Shown here: piece by piece, positions 24,950 through 35,020 of the stretch
Layout of the letters: every line of letters begins with the position of its first letter
Position numbering within the stretch: the first letter of the stretch is position 1
Source: Spirulina subsalsa CS-330
GTDB lineage: Bacteria > Cyanobacteriota > Cyanobacteriia > Cyanobacteriales > Spirulinaceae
Length of the DNA: 53,220 bases
Assembly (NCBI RefSeq): GCF_028330765.1
Contig: NZ_JAQMTY010000288.1
Location: 1-53,220, forward strand
Direction: 5' to 3'
Notes under the pieces: model-generated
What the model saw: the letters and a program-made list of their open reading frames with translations, nothing else
What the model was told of the DNA's origin: nothing
The model's database searches: none
Translations under genes and position numbers: made by a program

Positions 24950-26383
24950 TTAGGCTTGATTCGTCAGAATGCAGGCAGATTGGGGGGGAAGGGTAATTTG
25001 ATCCTCAGTTTGGGGCGCACCATAGACCACGGGCCAATGTTGCATTGCGGTGGGGCGTGGCATGGCGATCGCCTCCCGTCCCACATTGACCGCGATCAAG
25101 AGTTGAGCGGGGCCAAGACTGCGGGTAAAGGCGTAGAGGGAGCCGTTAGCCTCGACGACGCGATAGTCTCCGGTGCGAAGGGCGGGAAAGCGATCGCGCA
25201 AGGCAATCAACGCTTGATGTTGGGCGAGCATTGCCTGATTCCACTCGGACTCTGGCGGGAAGACGCGCCGACAATCGGGGTCCATCGCCCCACTTAAGCC
25301 CACCTCATTGCCGTAGTAAATACAAGGTGCGCCCGGAAACGTAAACATCAACAGCGTCGCTAACTGGAACGCCTGGGCATCTTCCCCCAAAACCGTCAGG
25401 GCGCGGGGCGTGTCGTGACTGTCCAACAGATTAAGCTGGGTCAGTTCAATTTCCCAGGGATAGAGGGCGATCAGGGCCTCCATTTTGGCGGCGTATTGGG
25501 CGGCATCCATGGGCGGATAGACATCATAGTCCGGGCGTTCCACCATGGCGGGGTCAATGCGATCGCCCCCCACAAAGGCCAACGTCGGCCCCGTAAATAG
25601 ATAATTCATCACCCCATCAAACTGCGTCCCATCCAGCCATTGGCGGGAATCGCGCCACACTTCCCCGACAATATAGGCCTCTGGATTAATCGCCTTCACC
25701 CGCTGGCGAAACTCCTGCCAAAACCCCGGTGTTGTCACTTCAAACGGCACATCCAACCGCCAGCCATCAATGCCTTGGCGCAACCAATATTCCCCCACCT
25801 GCATAATGTATTCCCGCACATCGGGGTTATCGTGGTTGAACTGGGGCAGGGCGCGATTGCCCACCCAGCTTTCATAATTGGCCGGATAGTTGCCATCGTA
25901 GGCAGAGAGGGGCCATTTTTGAATTTTGAACCAATCGAGCCAGGGGGAATGGGGGCCGTTTTCTAAAATGTCGTTGAAATAGAAAAAGCCGCGACTGGCA
26001 TGGTTAAACACGCCATCCAAGACGAGTTTGATCCCGCGTGCTTGGGTTTCTTGCCGCAACGCTCGAAAAGCGGCATCGCCGCCGAGGAGGGGGTCAACCT
26101 GATAGTAATCATGGGTGTGATAGCGGTGGTTACAAGCGGACTGAAAAATCGGGGTGAAGTAGAGGGCGGTGATCCCCAAGTCCTGGAGATAGTCGAGCTT
26201 TTCTAAAACACCCCACAGATCGCCCCCTTTATAGCCCTGATCAGTGGGTGGACTGTGCCAGGATTCGAGAGCGCCGCGCCAAGACGATTGATGAGGGTGT
26301 TGGCCTTGGGCGAAGCGATCGGGAAAAATTTGGTAGAAAACAGCGTGTTTAACCCAGTCTGGGGTGTGAATCGCGATCGTCAT
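24950..26383 (-). CDS. GH13 alpha-amylase/neopullulanase-like glycosidase
   Basis: 477 residues with the full GH13 set: region I DGVFNH (Asp123 on), region II GWRLDVPFEV with nucleophile Asp211, region III GEVW with acid/base Glu241, region IV LDSHDTPR with Asp324. VFYQIFPDRFAQG at the start is typical of the cyclomaltodextrinase/neopullulanase subgroup, though the extra N-terminal CBM34 domain is absent. No signal peptide, so it probably acts on cytosolic maltodextrins from glycogen turnover. Exact specificity is open. Confidence 0.85.
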   Translation of the reverse strand: MTIAIHTPDWVKHAVFYQIFPDRFAQGQHPHQSSWRGALESWHSPPTDQGYKGGDLWGVLEKLDYLQDLGITALYFTPIFQSACNHRYHTHDYYQVDPLLGGDAAFRALRQETQARGIKLVLDGVFNHASRGFFYFNDILENGPHSPWLDWFKIQKWPLSAYDGNYPANYESWVGNRALPQFNHDNPDVREYIMQVGEYWLRQGIDGWRLDVPFEVTTPGFWQEFRQRVKAINPEAYIVGEVWRDSRQWLDGTQFDGVMNYLFTGPTLAFVGGDRIDPAMVERPDYDVYPPMDAAQYAAKMEALIALYPWEIELTQLNLLDSHDTPRALTVLGEDAQAFQLATLLMFTFPGAPCIYYGNEVGLSGAMDPDCRRVFPPESEWNQAMLAQHQALIALRDRFPALRTGDYRVVEANGSLYAFTRSLGPAQLLIAVNVGREAIAMPRPTAMQHWPVVYGAPQTEDQITLPPQSACILTNQA

Positions 26384-26498
26384 AGAACTGATGATAAAAT
26401 CCTCGGCTTGACTAGGCCAATCTTAGGGGGTATCCGCCGTCTGCCCAAATTTTGCCCCGGAAATCCCACAAGATTGGGGCGCGATCGCACCGGAAACC

Positions 26499-26540
26499 CA
26501 AAAAAAACAAGAGAGGCTTGAACATCAAACCCCTCTTGCT
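26499..26540 (-). terminator. Terminator of hemC
   Basis: Read on the minus strand, CAAGAGGGG and CCTCTCTTG form an imperfect stem followed by TTTTTTT (the A-run at about 26500-26507 on the plus strand). It lies about 45 nt after the hemC stop. Confidence 0.75.
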
Positions 26541-26583
26541 TCGGCTCACACCTCGCCCTGATCCAGCGGTGAAGTGAGTCTCC

Positions 26584-27549
26584 TTAACGATTGATTTCTG
26601 CAAAAATAGCGGCAAGAATTTCCCCTGCCCCCTGTTCTTTGAGCATCGCAGCAAGATTTGCCCCCAGTTGCTCGGCTTGGTCTACCGGGCCGCTGATCGT
26701 ATCTTTAATCAATTGCTGACCGTCCAAACTCGCCACCATCCCGACGAGGGTGAGGGTGTTCCCTTCAATGCGACTATTCACCCCAATGGGAACTTGGCAA
26801 CCGCCTTCGAGTTCCCGCAATAGGGATCGTTCCGCGAGGGTGCAGGCTTTACTGGGGGCGTGTTCGAGGGCGGCGAGAATATCGAGGATTTCTTGATCAC
26901 CCTCACGACATTCAATGCCTAACGCCCCTTGGCCGACGGCATGGAGGGAAATTTCACCGGGAATGACTTGATGGATGCGATCGCTCATCTCCAACCGCTC
27001 TAACCCCGCCACCGCCAGAATAATCGCGTCGTATTCGCCATTATCGAGCTTCTGTAAACGAGTATTCAGATTGCCGCGAATATCTTTGAATTCCAAATGG
27101 GGAAAATGGTGGCGCAACTGCGCCAAGCGCCGCAGCGATGACGTGCCAATCACAGTACCTGGGGGCAACGTGGCCAGTTGCTTATCCTGATGCTGGGCAT
27201 GAACCACCAGCGCATCCGCCGGTTCAACCCGTTCCGTCACACAGCCCAACATCAACCCATCGGGCAAGCGGGTCGGTAAATCTTTGAGGGAATGCACCGC
27301 AAAATCAGCGGTATTGTTGAGCAAGCCGACTTCGAGTTCCTTGGTAAACAGACCCTTATCCCCAATTTTGGAAAGCGCCACATCGAGAATCTTATCCCCT
27401 TGAGTACTCATGGTTTCGACTTCAAAGGTGATGTGGGGAAAATGCTGTTCAAGTTGTGCTTTAACCCAATAGGTTTGCACCAATGCCAATTGGCTTTTCC
27501 GTGAGGCGAGGCGCACAGTGCGGGTGGGGGTTGAGACGGATGCGGTCAT
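26584..27549 (-). CDS. hemC: Hydroxymethylbilane synthase (porphobilinogen deaminase)
   Basis: 321 residues. [14 protein letters not shown] at the N-terminus, [20 protein letters not shown] and [11 protein letters not shown], whose Cys binds the dipyrromethane cofactor, are all present. It polymerises four porphobilinogen units to hydroxymethylbilane in haem and chlorophyll synthesis. Monocistronic by context, with its own terminator. Confidence 0.96.
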   Translation of the reverse strand: MTASVSTPTRTVRLASRKSQLALVQTYWVKAQLEQHFPHITFEVETMSTQGDKILDVALSKIGDKGLFTKELEVGLLNNTADFAVHSLKDLPTRLPDGLMLGCVTERVEPADALVVHAQHQDKQLATLPPGTVIGTSSLRRLAQLRHHFPHLEFKDIRGNLNTRLQKLDNGEYDAIILAVAGLERLEMSDRIHQVIPGEISLHAVGQGALGIECREGDQEILDILAALEHAPSKACTLAERSLLRELEGGCQVPIGVNSRIEGNTLTLVGMVASLDGQQLIKDTISGPVDQAEQLGANLAAMLKEQGAGEILAAIFAEINR

Positions 27550-27955
27550 AGACTGTCAGCGTGAATGCGTAAATTGCAGTTGAACATTTGAGTTGCCTAA
27601 CCTAGAGTATCGCAGGGATTACCCCCGCTGAAAATAGATTCAGAAAATTCCGGGGCGGCGCTGGAATTTGGCAGGCCAAGGAAGGGAGGGTAAAGCCTGT
27701 TGAGAAATCATCATGTCTAGATCAGCAGCCCCTCGCCCCGTGGGAGAGGGGTTTGGGGTGAGGGTCATGGGTGAACAAGCTGTAACCGTTGCGATCGCCC
27801 AACATTCATCGTTCTTTTTGAATAAAAGTTACGAAAAACAAAGGAATGTAAACAGAGGCGCTCATTCTGTAACGTTGTTACCGAGTCATGATGATTTTAG
27901 GCAGCAACAGATTCAAAATTTCCTATCATAAAAAGGGATAAATACAGCACTAAAC
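27550..27955. other. Intergenic region with a CTCGCCCC-type repeat
   Basis: No supported gene. Around 27727-27770 is GC-rich repeat DNA of the CCCTCGCCCCGTGGGAGAGGGG type, read by chance as a 72-aa frame. The region must carry the divergent promoters of hemC and of the secreted protein; no clear operator is visible. Confidence 0.55.
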
Positions 27956-28390
27956 ATGAATCAACGTCCTGCCTTTTACCTCGGCCTGTTGAGCGTAGCC
28001 ACTGCCTCACTGCTGGGATCTGCGGCTCAGGCACAATCCGTATTTCCCACCATGGAACCCACCAATTTGCACATCTTTGAAGGGGTTGGGTACGGCAACG
28101 ACACCGCAGATACCAATTGGGTGAACGTCCTCGAACCGGAACAAATGGGTAACCTCCAATGTATCGCCGTGGGCAACACCAACCAAGTGCGCTGCTACGG
28201 CGAACAAGACTACAACTTGACCATCTTGCCTGCCACTGCACAACTGCCGGGCATTAGTGAATTCAAAATTGACGATAAAGATGTTCATTTTCGTTTTGGG
28301 CATTCTGACCGCATTGGCGCTATGCTCCGCACCCATCCCTCAGAATCCAACACCAGCGCCATCTTAGAACTCGGCATTCAACTCGATTGA
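27956..28390 (+). CDS. Secreted hypothetical protein
   Basis: 144 residues. The first 26 form a Sec signal peptide ending GSAAQAQ, with likely cleavage after AQA. The mature part has two Cys (LQCIAV and VRCYGEQD) about 14 residues apart, possibly a disulfide, and is mildly acidic. No family is recognised. It stands alone just upstream of tRNA-Cys. Confidence 0.75.
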   Translation: MNQRPAFYLGLLSVATASLLGSAAQAQSVFPTMEPTNLHIFEGVGYGNDTADTNWVNVLEPEQMGNLQCIAVGNTNQVRCYGEQDYNLTILPATAQLPGISEFKIDDKDVHFRFGHSDRIGAMLRTHPSESNTSAILELGIQLD

Positions 28391-28482
28391 ATCCTCCGCA
28401 CCCCCGTTGAAACGGCCATGGGATCTCACCGTCAGATCTCATTTTCGTTCGCAATCGTGCTATGATCAGCAATGCAATATTC

Positions 28483-28553
<71 letters not shown>

Positions 28554-28741
28554 TTTCATCATGCTTAGACAGTCACCAAACCCATCCCATCGCAACAAGA
28601 ATGCTCTATAATTGTTGCCCTTGGATTTTGGTCGTTTTCAATGGATTGCATTATTTGTTCAGGATAAATTTAGTCAGAAAACAGACTACACTGGACTGTC
28701 TAGGCATATTTCGGATTGGCATTGCGGGAGATTGAACACCC

Positions 28742-29260
28742 ATGAAACACACATTATCTGTCTTGGTCGAAGATGAGGCCGGAGTCCTGACCCGAATCGC
28801 AGGACTCTTTGCCCGACGGGGCTTCAATATTGAGAGCTTGGCAGTGGGCCCGGCTGAACAACTGGGTATTTCTCGGATCACTATGGTTGTACCCGGTGAT
28901 GATCAAATTATTGAGCAACTCACGAAACAACTTTACAAGTTAATTAACGTTTTAAAAGTTCAAGACATTACCCAAACGCCCTGTGTCGAGCGGGAATTAA
29001 TGTTGGTTAAGGTGAATGCTTCGGCCTCCAATCGGGCGGAAGTGATTGAACTCACTCAGGTTTTCCGGGCGCGAATTGTGGATATTTCCGATGAGACCCT
29101 CACGATTGAAGTGGTGGGCGATCCCGGTAAGCTGGTGGCGTTGATTCAAATGTTGAATAAGTTCGGCCTGCGGGAAGTGTCCCGGACGGGAAAAATTGCC
29201 CTCACCCGTGAATCTGGGGTGAATACGGAATATTTGAAGTTGCTCGAAGCCAAGGTTTAG
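28742..29260 (+). CDS. ilvN: Acetolactate synthase small (regulatory) subunit
   Basis: 172 residues. The ACT domain opens with [20 protein letters not shown] and [13 protein letters not shown], followed by the second ALS-SSU domain (RELMLVKV...). It binds valine and regulates the IlvB catalytic subunit in branched-chain amino acid synthesis. The large subunit gene is not in the window. Confidence 0.95.
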   Translation: MKHTLSVLVEDEAGVLTRIAGLFARRGFNIESLAVGPAEQLGISRITMVVPGDDQIIEQLTKQLYKLINVLKVQDITQTPCVERELMLVKVNASASNRAEVIELTQVFRARIVDISDETLTIEVVGDPGKLVALIQMLNKFGLREVSRTGKIALTRESGVNTEYLKLLEAKV

Positions 29261-29437
29261 GGGACTTCGCAGCGAATGTTCCGCCACTGTCCTATCCGTA
29301 TCGATCGGCGCTGCATGGGGAGTGTCCAAGTTTGGCCGCGAACCATCGGTAACAGTGGGACGCTCCCGCTGACTGTACTGTTCGATCAGGCTGGGGGCAT
29401 CGTGACGCTGCGGTTGTGATCCCTGGGGGCAAGAACG

Positions 29438-29920
29438 TTAAAGCAACCATTTTGGCGAGGTGAGCAGAAAGAGTTCCGCGTTGCCGATGGGGTTGCCGTT
29501 GGGGTTGAGGCGAAGGCCGATGATGCCGGCTTTTTTGACGGTGAGGCGATCGCTAGTATTTCCCCATACCAGTTGCTCGGCCCATTGCCCTAGATCCGGT
29601 TGATGGCCGACGAGGGCGATCGCATTCAATGATTGCACCGTATACCAATTGACCCACAAATTAAGATCCCCCTCCGGTGCTAACGGGGGAAACAGATCAA
29701 CACTAGGGGCCAGTCCTGCCTGTTGGAAAATTTCCGCCGTTTGATGGGCCCGCACCAACGGACTAGAGAGCAGCACATCCACGGTGATGCCCAACTGGAT
29801 GAGTCGTTGGGCGACCTGTTGGGTTTTTTTGCGTCCTTTCTCCGTGAGGGGACGCTCGGCATCCTGAGAATAACGGGCGCGATCGGCGGCTATCCCATGA
29901 CGAATCAGGTAAAGACGCAT
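29438..29920 (-). CDS. sixA: SixA-type phosphohistidine phosphatase
   Basis: 160 residues of the histidine phosphatase superfamily: RHG at 7-9, LSSPLVRAHQTAEI, and the second catalytic His in VGHQPDLG. SixA enzymes remove phosphate from histidine of phosphotransfer proteins. Its ATG follows the TAA of the upstream gene without a gap, so the two are translationally coupled. The specific target is unknown. Confidence 0.85.
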   Translation of the reverse strand: MRLYLIRHGIAADRARYSQDAERPLTEKGRKKTQQVAQRLIQLGITVDVLLSSPLVRAHQTAEIFQQAGLAPSVDLFPPLAPEGDLNLWVNWYTVQSLNAIALVGHQPDLGQWAEQLVWGNTSDRLTVKKAGIIGLRLNPNGNPIGNAELFLLTSPKWLL

Positions 29921-31219
29921 TTAACTCCGTTTGATGGACACCGGCAGCGGTTCCGATGCCCAAGCGGGATCGATGGCTTCCGGTGTGGGCAAGGTGACAT
30001 AAAAATACAGCAATCGCGCTAGGAAGGGCGACAGTTCCACGGTCGGAACAAAGGTGCGAATCCCACTGCGAAAGGTGGGGTAATTGCGTTTAGGGTTGGG
30101 AAGGTCGAGGGTGGGACGGGGTTTCACCGTTTGGGGTTGGCTCAGGAGGAGCAGGTTAGCCGTGGGGGGAGTGGCGCGATCGCTGTCCTCACCTTCCCCA
30201 TCGGATGAGGGCGCAACCTGAGACGGGGTGAGGGCTTCGGGTTCTGTGGCTGTTGCTAGATCAACCGCCGTTATGCTTTCCGTTATGCTCTCGGTGTCCT
30301 GTGCAGCTTCGGGGTCAGACGCTAAATCAAGGGTTAACTCAGCCTCTAACGGATTGTCAGCCTCTCCCTGAATGGCTGATTCATCGGTTAACCCGTGCTC
30401 AAGGTCTTCTAATTCAAGGTCTTCTAATTCAAGGTCTGATGGTTCGGTGAACTCAGGTTCAACATCCAGCGCGGCCGTTGAATCTTGCCCATGGTCTAAC
30501 CCAGTTCCCCATTCATTCCCGTCTACGTTAACCGCCTTGCAGTCAATGGCGCGATCCGCTTCACCATCAAGGGCTTCACCAGAGGGGTCAACGTCTTCGG
30601 GACGATTGGCGATCGCGCCCTCATTCAGGTCTGCGGGTTCCATTGCTAAGGATTCGCTGATCTCATCGACCGCAGTGGGGGAAACTTGGGGAGGGGCCGT
30701 AACATCAAGATAGGCAAACGATCGCAATCGAGCGATCATCCCTTCACCATTGGCAGTCCCTGGGCCAATCTGGGCCAACTGTCGCCACCGTTGTACCCCA
30801 GGGGCGACGGGGGGAAGGGATACCGGGGGGGCGGATGGTGTGGTCGTAAACACGGGTAACTCGGCCGCCGCTGGTTCATTCACCGCTGCATCCGATTCAA
30901 CGCTGCTGATGTTCATGTACCATTCCGGCAATTTGCGGCAAATAATCCGCTCAAAATCCCCGGTGAAATGAGGAGAGGGGCGACCCCGCTTTTGCCAAAG
31001 ACTGAGAATATGCTCTACAGAAACGGCTTTATACCGTCCTTGGTAGAGGGCTTCGATAATCGCGGTGCGAATCCAATCCGCTTCGTAAGCATCAAGCCAA
31101 TGGCCCATCCGTTCCGCCGTCGTGTGGGGTTTGGTGTCAAACCCATAGTGACTCAGCAGCATGATGGCTTGCGCGATGAGTGTCCGTCTGGCAGAACCGG
31201 GAATTGTCATGGGTGTCAA
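29921..31219 (-). CDS. Hypothetical protein with acidic, repetitive middle
   Basis: 432 residues. The first ~100 residues look folded and helical (AIMLLSHYGFDTKPHTTAER, SVEHILSLWQKRGRPSPHF). Residues ~130-370 are low-complexity, rich in Asp/Glu/Ala/Pro, with a short in-frame repeat (LELEDLELEDLE). The last 50 residues (TFRSGIRTFVPTVELSPFLA) again look conserved. No signal peptide or membrane span. It is coupled to sixA. Family not recognised. Confidence 0.75.
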   Translation of the reverse strand: MTPMTIPGSARRTLIAQAIMLLSHYGFDTKPHTTAERMGHWLDAYEADWIRTAIIEALYQGRYKAVSVEHILSLWQKRGRPSPHFTGDFERIICRKLPEWYMNISSVESDAAVNEPAAAELPVFTTTPSAPPVSLPPVAPGVQRWRQLAQIGPGTANGEGMIARLRSFAYLDVTAPPQVSPTAVDEISESLAMEPADLNEGAIANRPEDVDPSGEALDGEADRAIDCKAVNVDGNEWGTGLDHGQDSTAALDVEPEFTEPSDLELEDLELEDLEHGLTDESAIQGEADNPLEAELTLDLASDPEAAQDTESITESITAVDLATATEPEALTPSQVAPSSDGEGEDSDRATPPTANLLLLSQPQTVKPRPTLDLPNPKRNYPTFRSGIRTFVPTVELSPFLARLLYFYVTLPTPEAIDPAWASEPLPVSIKRS

Positions 31220-31331
31220 AGGGAGGCTAGGCGAGCAATCAGAATGAGGAAGTTGTTTCTTCTCTTCATGTTATACGGTATCTTCAAGTTTCTAAAGTAA
31301 AACGAATGGAGATGGGGATAACTGGGGGGAT

Positions 31332-33110
31332 TCATTGGTAAAACTGGGCTTGGGCGTGGAAGAGACGGGCATAGATTCCCCCCTGGGCGAGAAGTTCGGG
31401 GTGGGTTCCCTGTTCGGTGATGCGGCCGTGAGCGAGGACATAGATGCGATCGCAATCTTTCACCGTAGACAGGCGATGGCTAATCATCAGGGTGGTGCGA
31501 TCGCGGCTTAAGGCTCGAAACTGAGCGACCAGATCCGCCTCGGCTTGGGGGTCAATGGCACTGGTCGGCTCGTCTAAAATCAACACCGGAGCCGAACGCA
31601 CCAACGCCCGCAACAGCCCCATTTTTTGCCACTCCCCCACACTCAACTCCTCCCCCGCCACACTCTGATTACCCAAAATCGTCTCGTACTGCTGGGGAAA
31701 CCCCATAATTTTCCCATCGAGTCCCAACTGAGCCGCCCAGCGGCGCACGGTTGATAATTCTGCCGCTGGATCGGCTAACGTCCCATTCTCCAACACCGTC
31801 AGGTTATAGCGCCCATAGTCCTGAAACACCGTCCCCAACTGCCGCCGCCAGTCCCGCACCCTAAAACACCGCAGATCCACCCCATCAACGGTAATCGCCC
31901 CCGCCGTCGGTTCGTAGAGGCGACAGAGGAGCTTAATTAACGTTGTTTTTCCGGCCCCATTTGCCCCCACAAGGGCCACCGTCTGCCCGGCTGGAATCTC
32001 AAAATTCAACCCCGCTAACACCGGCTCGGTATGGTTGGGGTAGTGAAAGGTCACGTTTTCAAATTTGATGCCCTTGGTGATGAGGGTGGGGACGGGTTGG
32101 GGCTGGCTGGGTTCGTGAATTTGGGTGGGGAGGGCGAGAAAGTCTTGAAAGCTGATCAAGAAGCGGCTGTGCTCGTAGAGGCTGGCCAGGCTTTTCAGGA
32201 ACGTCCGTAGGCTGTCCTGGCCGCGATTGAGGGCTTGGTAGTAGAGGACGAAACTGCCGAGGCTGAGGTGGCCTTGGGCGGTGCGGAGGGTGAGGAATGC
32301 GATCAGGGCGAAGATGGCGATCGCTGCCCCGCCTTGGGTGATAATTTCCGCCTTGGCCCGCCGTTGGGACAAGTGCAGTTTTTCTAGGCGGACTCTGCGC
32401 CGCAGTTGGGCAAAGCGGTGTTGAATGCGATCGCCCAGATCGTAAAGGCGGATCTCTTTGGCGTGGCTGCCAGCGGTGAGGAGGTGGCTGAAATAGTTGG
32501 CGCGGTGTTCTTGCTGTAACCACTGTCGCCAATGGTGCAGGAGTTGGCGGCTGTGGTGGGTGCGGGCGATCGCAAAGGGCAACACCGTGAGCACCAACAG
32601 CGGCGCGATCGCCCCATGGAGCGACACCAACAACCCCGCAATGATCCCCAACCCCAACCCCTGCTGCACCAAACTGGTGAGGTGATTCATCATGGCAGTC
32701 GGACGGTAGGGGGCTTCCCGTTGGGCGGCGTGGAGGCTCTCGTAATAGTGGGCGTTTTCGTAATATTCCAGGTCTAGGGCGATCGATTTCGTATGCAACA
32801 GATCCTGCACATAGTCGGTGATCTGTTGCTGTTGTGCCTCACTCACCACCCCCGCCACAGTGCTACCAGCCGCCGTCACCAGTTGCACCACCCCCAACCC
32901 AAACACGAGCCACCCCAACCCGCCCAGCTTCGGCTCCGGCCGGGTCAAGGTGTCGATCAATTGCTGGATCAGCAGCAAGCTGACAAAGGGTAAGAGTCCT
33001 TGGAGCAGCGCCAAACTCAGTTGAGCGATCGCCCAGCCTTTGCCACTGTGCCAGATCAGAAGTAGGGCCTGTTGTACAACGTGCCACCGGGGGCGGATGG
33101 ACTGGAACAA
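31332..33110 (-). CDS. ABC exporter-type transporter, fused permease and ATPase
   Basis: 592 residues. Membrane domain of about six spans (1-310), then the nucleotide-binding domain: Walker A GANGAGKTT, Q-loop FQDYGRY, signature LSVGEWQKMGLLRAL (a variant of LSGGQ), Walker B VLILDEPTSAID and switch His in MISHRLST. Half-transporters of this type dimerise and export lipids, peptides or drugs. The substrate cannot be told. It starts 4 nt after cyanoP, forming an operon with it. Confidence 0.9.
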   Translation of the reverse strand: MFQSIRPRWHVVQQALLLIWHSGKGWAIAQLSLALLQGLLPFVSLLLIQQLIDTLTRPEPKLGGLGWLVFGLGVVQLVTAAGSTVAGVVSEAQQQQITDYVQDLLHTKSIALDLEYYENAHYYESLHAAQREAPYRPTAMMNHLTSLVQQGLGLGIIAGLLVSLHGAIAPLLVLTVLPFAIARTHHSRQLLHHWRQWLQQEHRANYFSHLLTAGSHAKEIRLYDLGDRIQHRFAQLRRRVRLEKLHLSQRRAKAEIITQGGAAIAIFALIAFLTLRTAQGHLSLGSFVLYYQALNRGQDSLRTFLKSLASLYEHSRFLISFQDFLALPTQIHEPSQPQPVPTLITKGIKFENVTFHYPNHTEPVLAGLNFEIPAGQTVALVGANGAGKTTLIKLLCRLYEPTAGAITVDGVDLRCFRVRDWRRQLGTVFQDYGRYNLTVLENGTLADPAAELSTVRRWAAQLGLDGKIMGFPQQYETILGNQSVAGEELSVGEWQKMGLLRALVRSAPVLILDEPTSAIDPQAEADLVAQFRALSRDRTTLMISHRLSTVKDCDRIYVLAHGRITEQGTHPELLAQGGIYARLFHAQAQFYQ

Positions 33111-33114
33111 GGGT

Positions 33115-33660
33115 TTATAACACCTGGAACGAATTCACCACCGCTTGAAAGCGATCGCGCCACCGTTGCCAACGTCGCTCTGGCGTAGACAGGTTAAACG
33201 TGTAGAGTTTTTGGTTGTGGATCACCACATCGGCGAGATTATGGCGCTGTTGACCATCGGGAAACGTGACCGCATATTCCAGCCGATAATAGGTTTCCCC
33301 CGCGTTTTCCGCTGCCTCGGCGTTGATAAATTCCACCTGACGTTTGAGGGGATTCTCTTTTGCTGCTTGAAAAAAGCGATAGCCCACCTCCGTCGGCGTG
33401 CCAAGGCTGGCGAGGCTTTGCCCAGCGGGAACATCACTAATAATCAAACTGACATTTTCCGTGCGTTCCACCATGTCCCGCAGCACCAGCACCACCCCCG
33501 GCGACGCATTCTGCACATCCACTTCCACCCAGCCCCTAGGATACAGGAACTGATATTGACCATTACGGTAGGGTTGCAATCCAGCGATCGCGCTGGTGCA
33601 ACCCGTACAGCACAGGATCACAGCCAGCAAGAAACCTAAAAATCGGACAGGTCGAAACAT
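33115..33660 (-). CDS. PsbP-like lipoprotein CyanoP
   Basis: 181 residues. A short hydrophobic leader ends in a lipobox (VILCCTGC), so it is a lipoprotein anchored in the thylakoid membrane, facing the lumen. The rest has the PsbP fold signature: YPRGWVEVDVQNASPGVVLV, then ETYYRLEYAV and HNLADVVIHNQKLYTFNLST. CyanoP associates with PSII assembly intermediates. Confidence 0.88.
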   Translation of the reverse strand: MFRPVRFLGFLLAVILCCTGCTSAIAGLQPYRNGQYQFLYPRGWVEVDVQNASPGVVLVLRDMVERTENVSLIISDVPAGQSLASLGTPTEVGYRFFQAAKENPLKRQVEFINAEAAENAGETYYRLEYAVTFPDGQQRHNLADVVIHNQKLYTFNLSTPERRWQRWRDRFQAVVNSFQVL

Positions 33661-33787
33661 GGTGAATCGTGCGATTAGTTGGACTGTCTTGATTGTACCA
33701 AGGGCAGATCATGCCATATCCTCAGATCGCCCCCGCAACCCAGAGCCATACGTTACCCTAAAAACGTGATTTTCAGAGGATGGGATC

Positions 33788-34969
33788 GTGGCGGCTCAAT
33801 ATCGTTTGTCTTGGCATAGTCATCTCGCGGAAATTCCCCAAGCCGCCTGGGATGCCCTCGCCTTACCCTTGGCGACACCGTTTTTAGAGTGGGAGTGGCT
33901 GCATAATCTCGAAACCTCCGGCAGTGTGACGGCGCGGGCAGGCTGGCAACCCTGTCACCTGACCCTATGGCGCGATCGCACTCTGATCGGCGCGGCTCCC
34001 CTCTATATCAAAGGCCATAGTTATGGCGAATTTGTCTTTGACCATCAATGGGCGGATCTGTGCCATCGTCTAGGCGGCTCCTACTATCCGAAACTGGTGG
34101 GCATGACTCCGATCACCCCGACGGTGGGCTATCGGTTTTTAATCGCCCCCGGTGAGGATGAGGCAGCGGTGACGGCTCAAATGATGCGCGAAATTGATCG
34201 GTTTTGCGATCGCAATCAACTCTCTGGGGTCAATTTTCTCTTCGTTGATCCCGATTGGCGACCCCTCGCGGAACAATGCGGCCTCAGTGCCTGGCTCCAC
34301 CACAGCTACATTTGGAACAGCCACGACTTTCAAAGCTTCGATGACTATCTCAAAATCTTCAACTCCAACCAACGCAAAAACATCAAACGCGAACGCAAAG
34401 CCGTCCAAAAAGCCAATCTCCGCATCGAGACCCTGACCGGCGACGCAATTCCCCACCACCTCTATCCGACGATCTACAGTTTTTACAGCAGCACTTGCGA
34501 AAAGTTTTATTGGGGCAGCAAATACCTAACGCGCAAATTTTTCGAGCAATTGTATCCAAACTACAGCGATCGCATCGTCCTCTTCGTCGCCTATCCCGCC
34601 GACCAAATCGACCCCAAACCCGTCGGAATGTCGTTCTGTCTCCGCAAAGGAACCCAAATGTACGGGCGGTATTGGGGCTGCTTTGCAGAATACGACTGTC
34701 TCCACTTTGAAACCTGCTATTACAAACCGATTGAATGGGCGATCAGCCATGGTGTAACCCTGTACGATCCCGGTGCTGGCGGTCGCCACAAACGGCGGCG
34801 CGGCTTTCCCGCCACCCCCAACCACAGCCTCCACCGCTTCTACGACCCCCGCATGAGCCAAATCCTCCGCGCCTACATCCCCGAAATCAACGACATGGAA
34901 CAACAGGAAATCGACGCAATCAACAACGATCTCCCCTTCAACAAACAAGAAATCAAACTAAACATTTAA
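33788..34969 (+). CDS. GNAT/FemAB-like protein (DUF482 family)
   Basis: 393 residues starting with GTG after AGAGGA. Typical segments: TPFLEWEWLHNLETSGS, AAPLYIKGHSYGEFVFDHQW, SSYIWNSHDF-like SYIWNSHDFQSFDDYL, KNIKRERKAVQKA, and DPGAGGRHKRRRGF near the end. The fold is a double GNAT, as in FemAB-type aminoacyl transferases; this family is annotated as peptidoglycan-related or N-acetyltransferase, but its reaction is unproven. It lies divergent from cyanoP and 51 nt before the AlbA_2 gene. Confidence 0.8.
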   Translation: MAAQYRLSWHSHLAEIPQAAWDALALPLATPFLEWEWLHNLETSGSVTARAGWQPCHLTLWRDRTLIGAAPLYIKGHSYGEFVFDHQWADLCHRLGGSYYPKLVGMTPITPTVGYRFLIAPGEDEAAVTAQMMREIDRFCDRNQLSGVNFLFVDPDWRPLAEQCGLSAWLHHSYIWNSHDFQSFDDYLKIFNSNQRKNIKRERKAVQKANLRIETLTGDAIPHHLYPTIYSFYSSTCEKFYWGSKYLTRKFFEQLYPNYSDRIVLFVAYPADQIDPKPVGMSFCLRKGTQMYGRYWGCFAEYDCLHFETCYYKPIEWAISHGVTLYDPGAGGRHKRRRGFPATPNHSLHRFYDPRMSQILRAYIPEINDMEQQEIDAINNDLPFNKQEIKLNI

Positions 34970-35020
34970 ATTAGATGCTTTTAAAGCATCCATAATTGAG
35001 GATAGTCACAGAATAAACCG

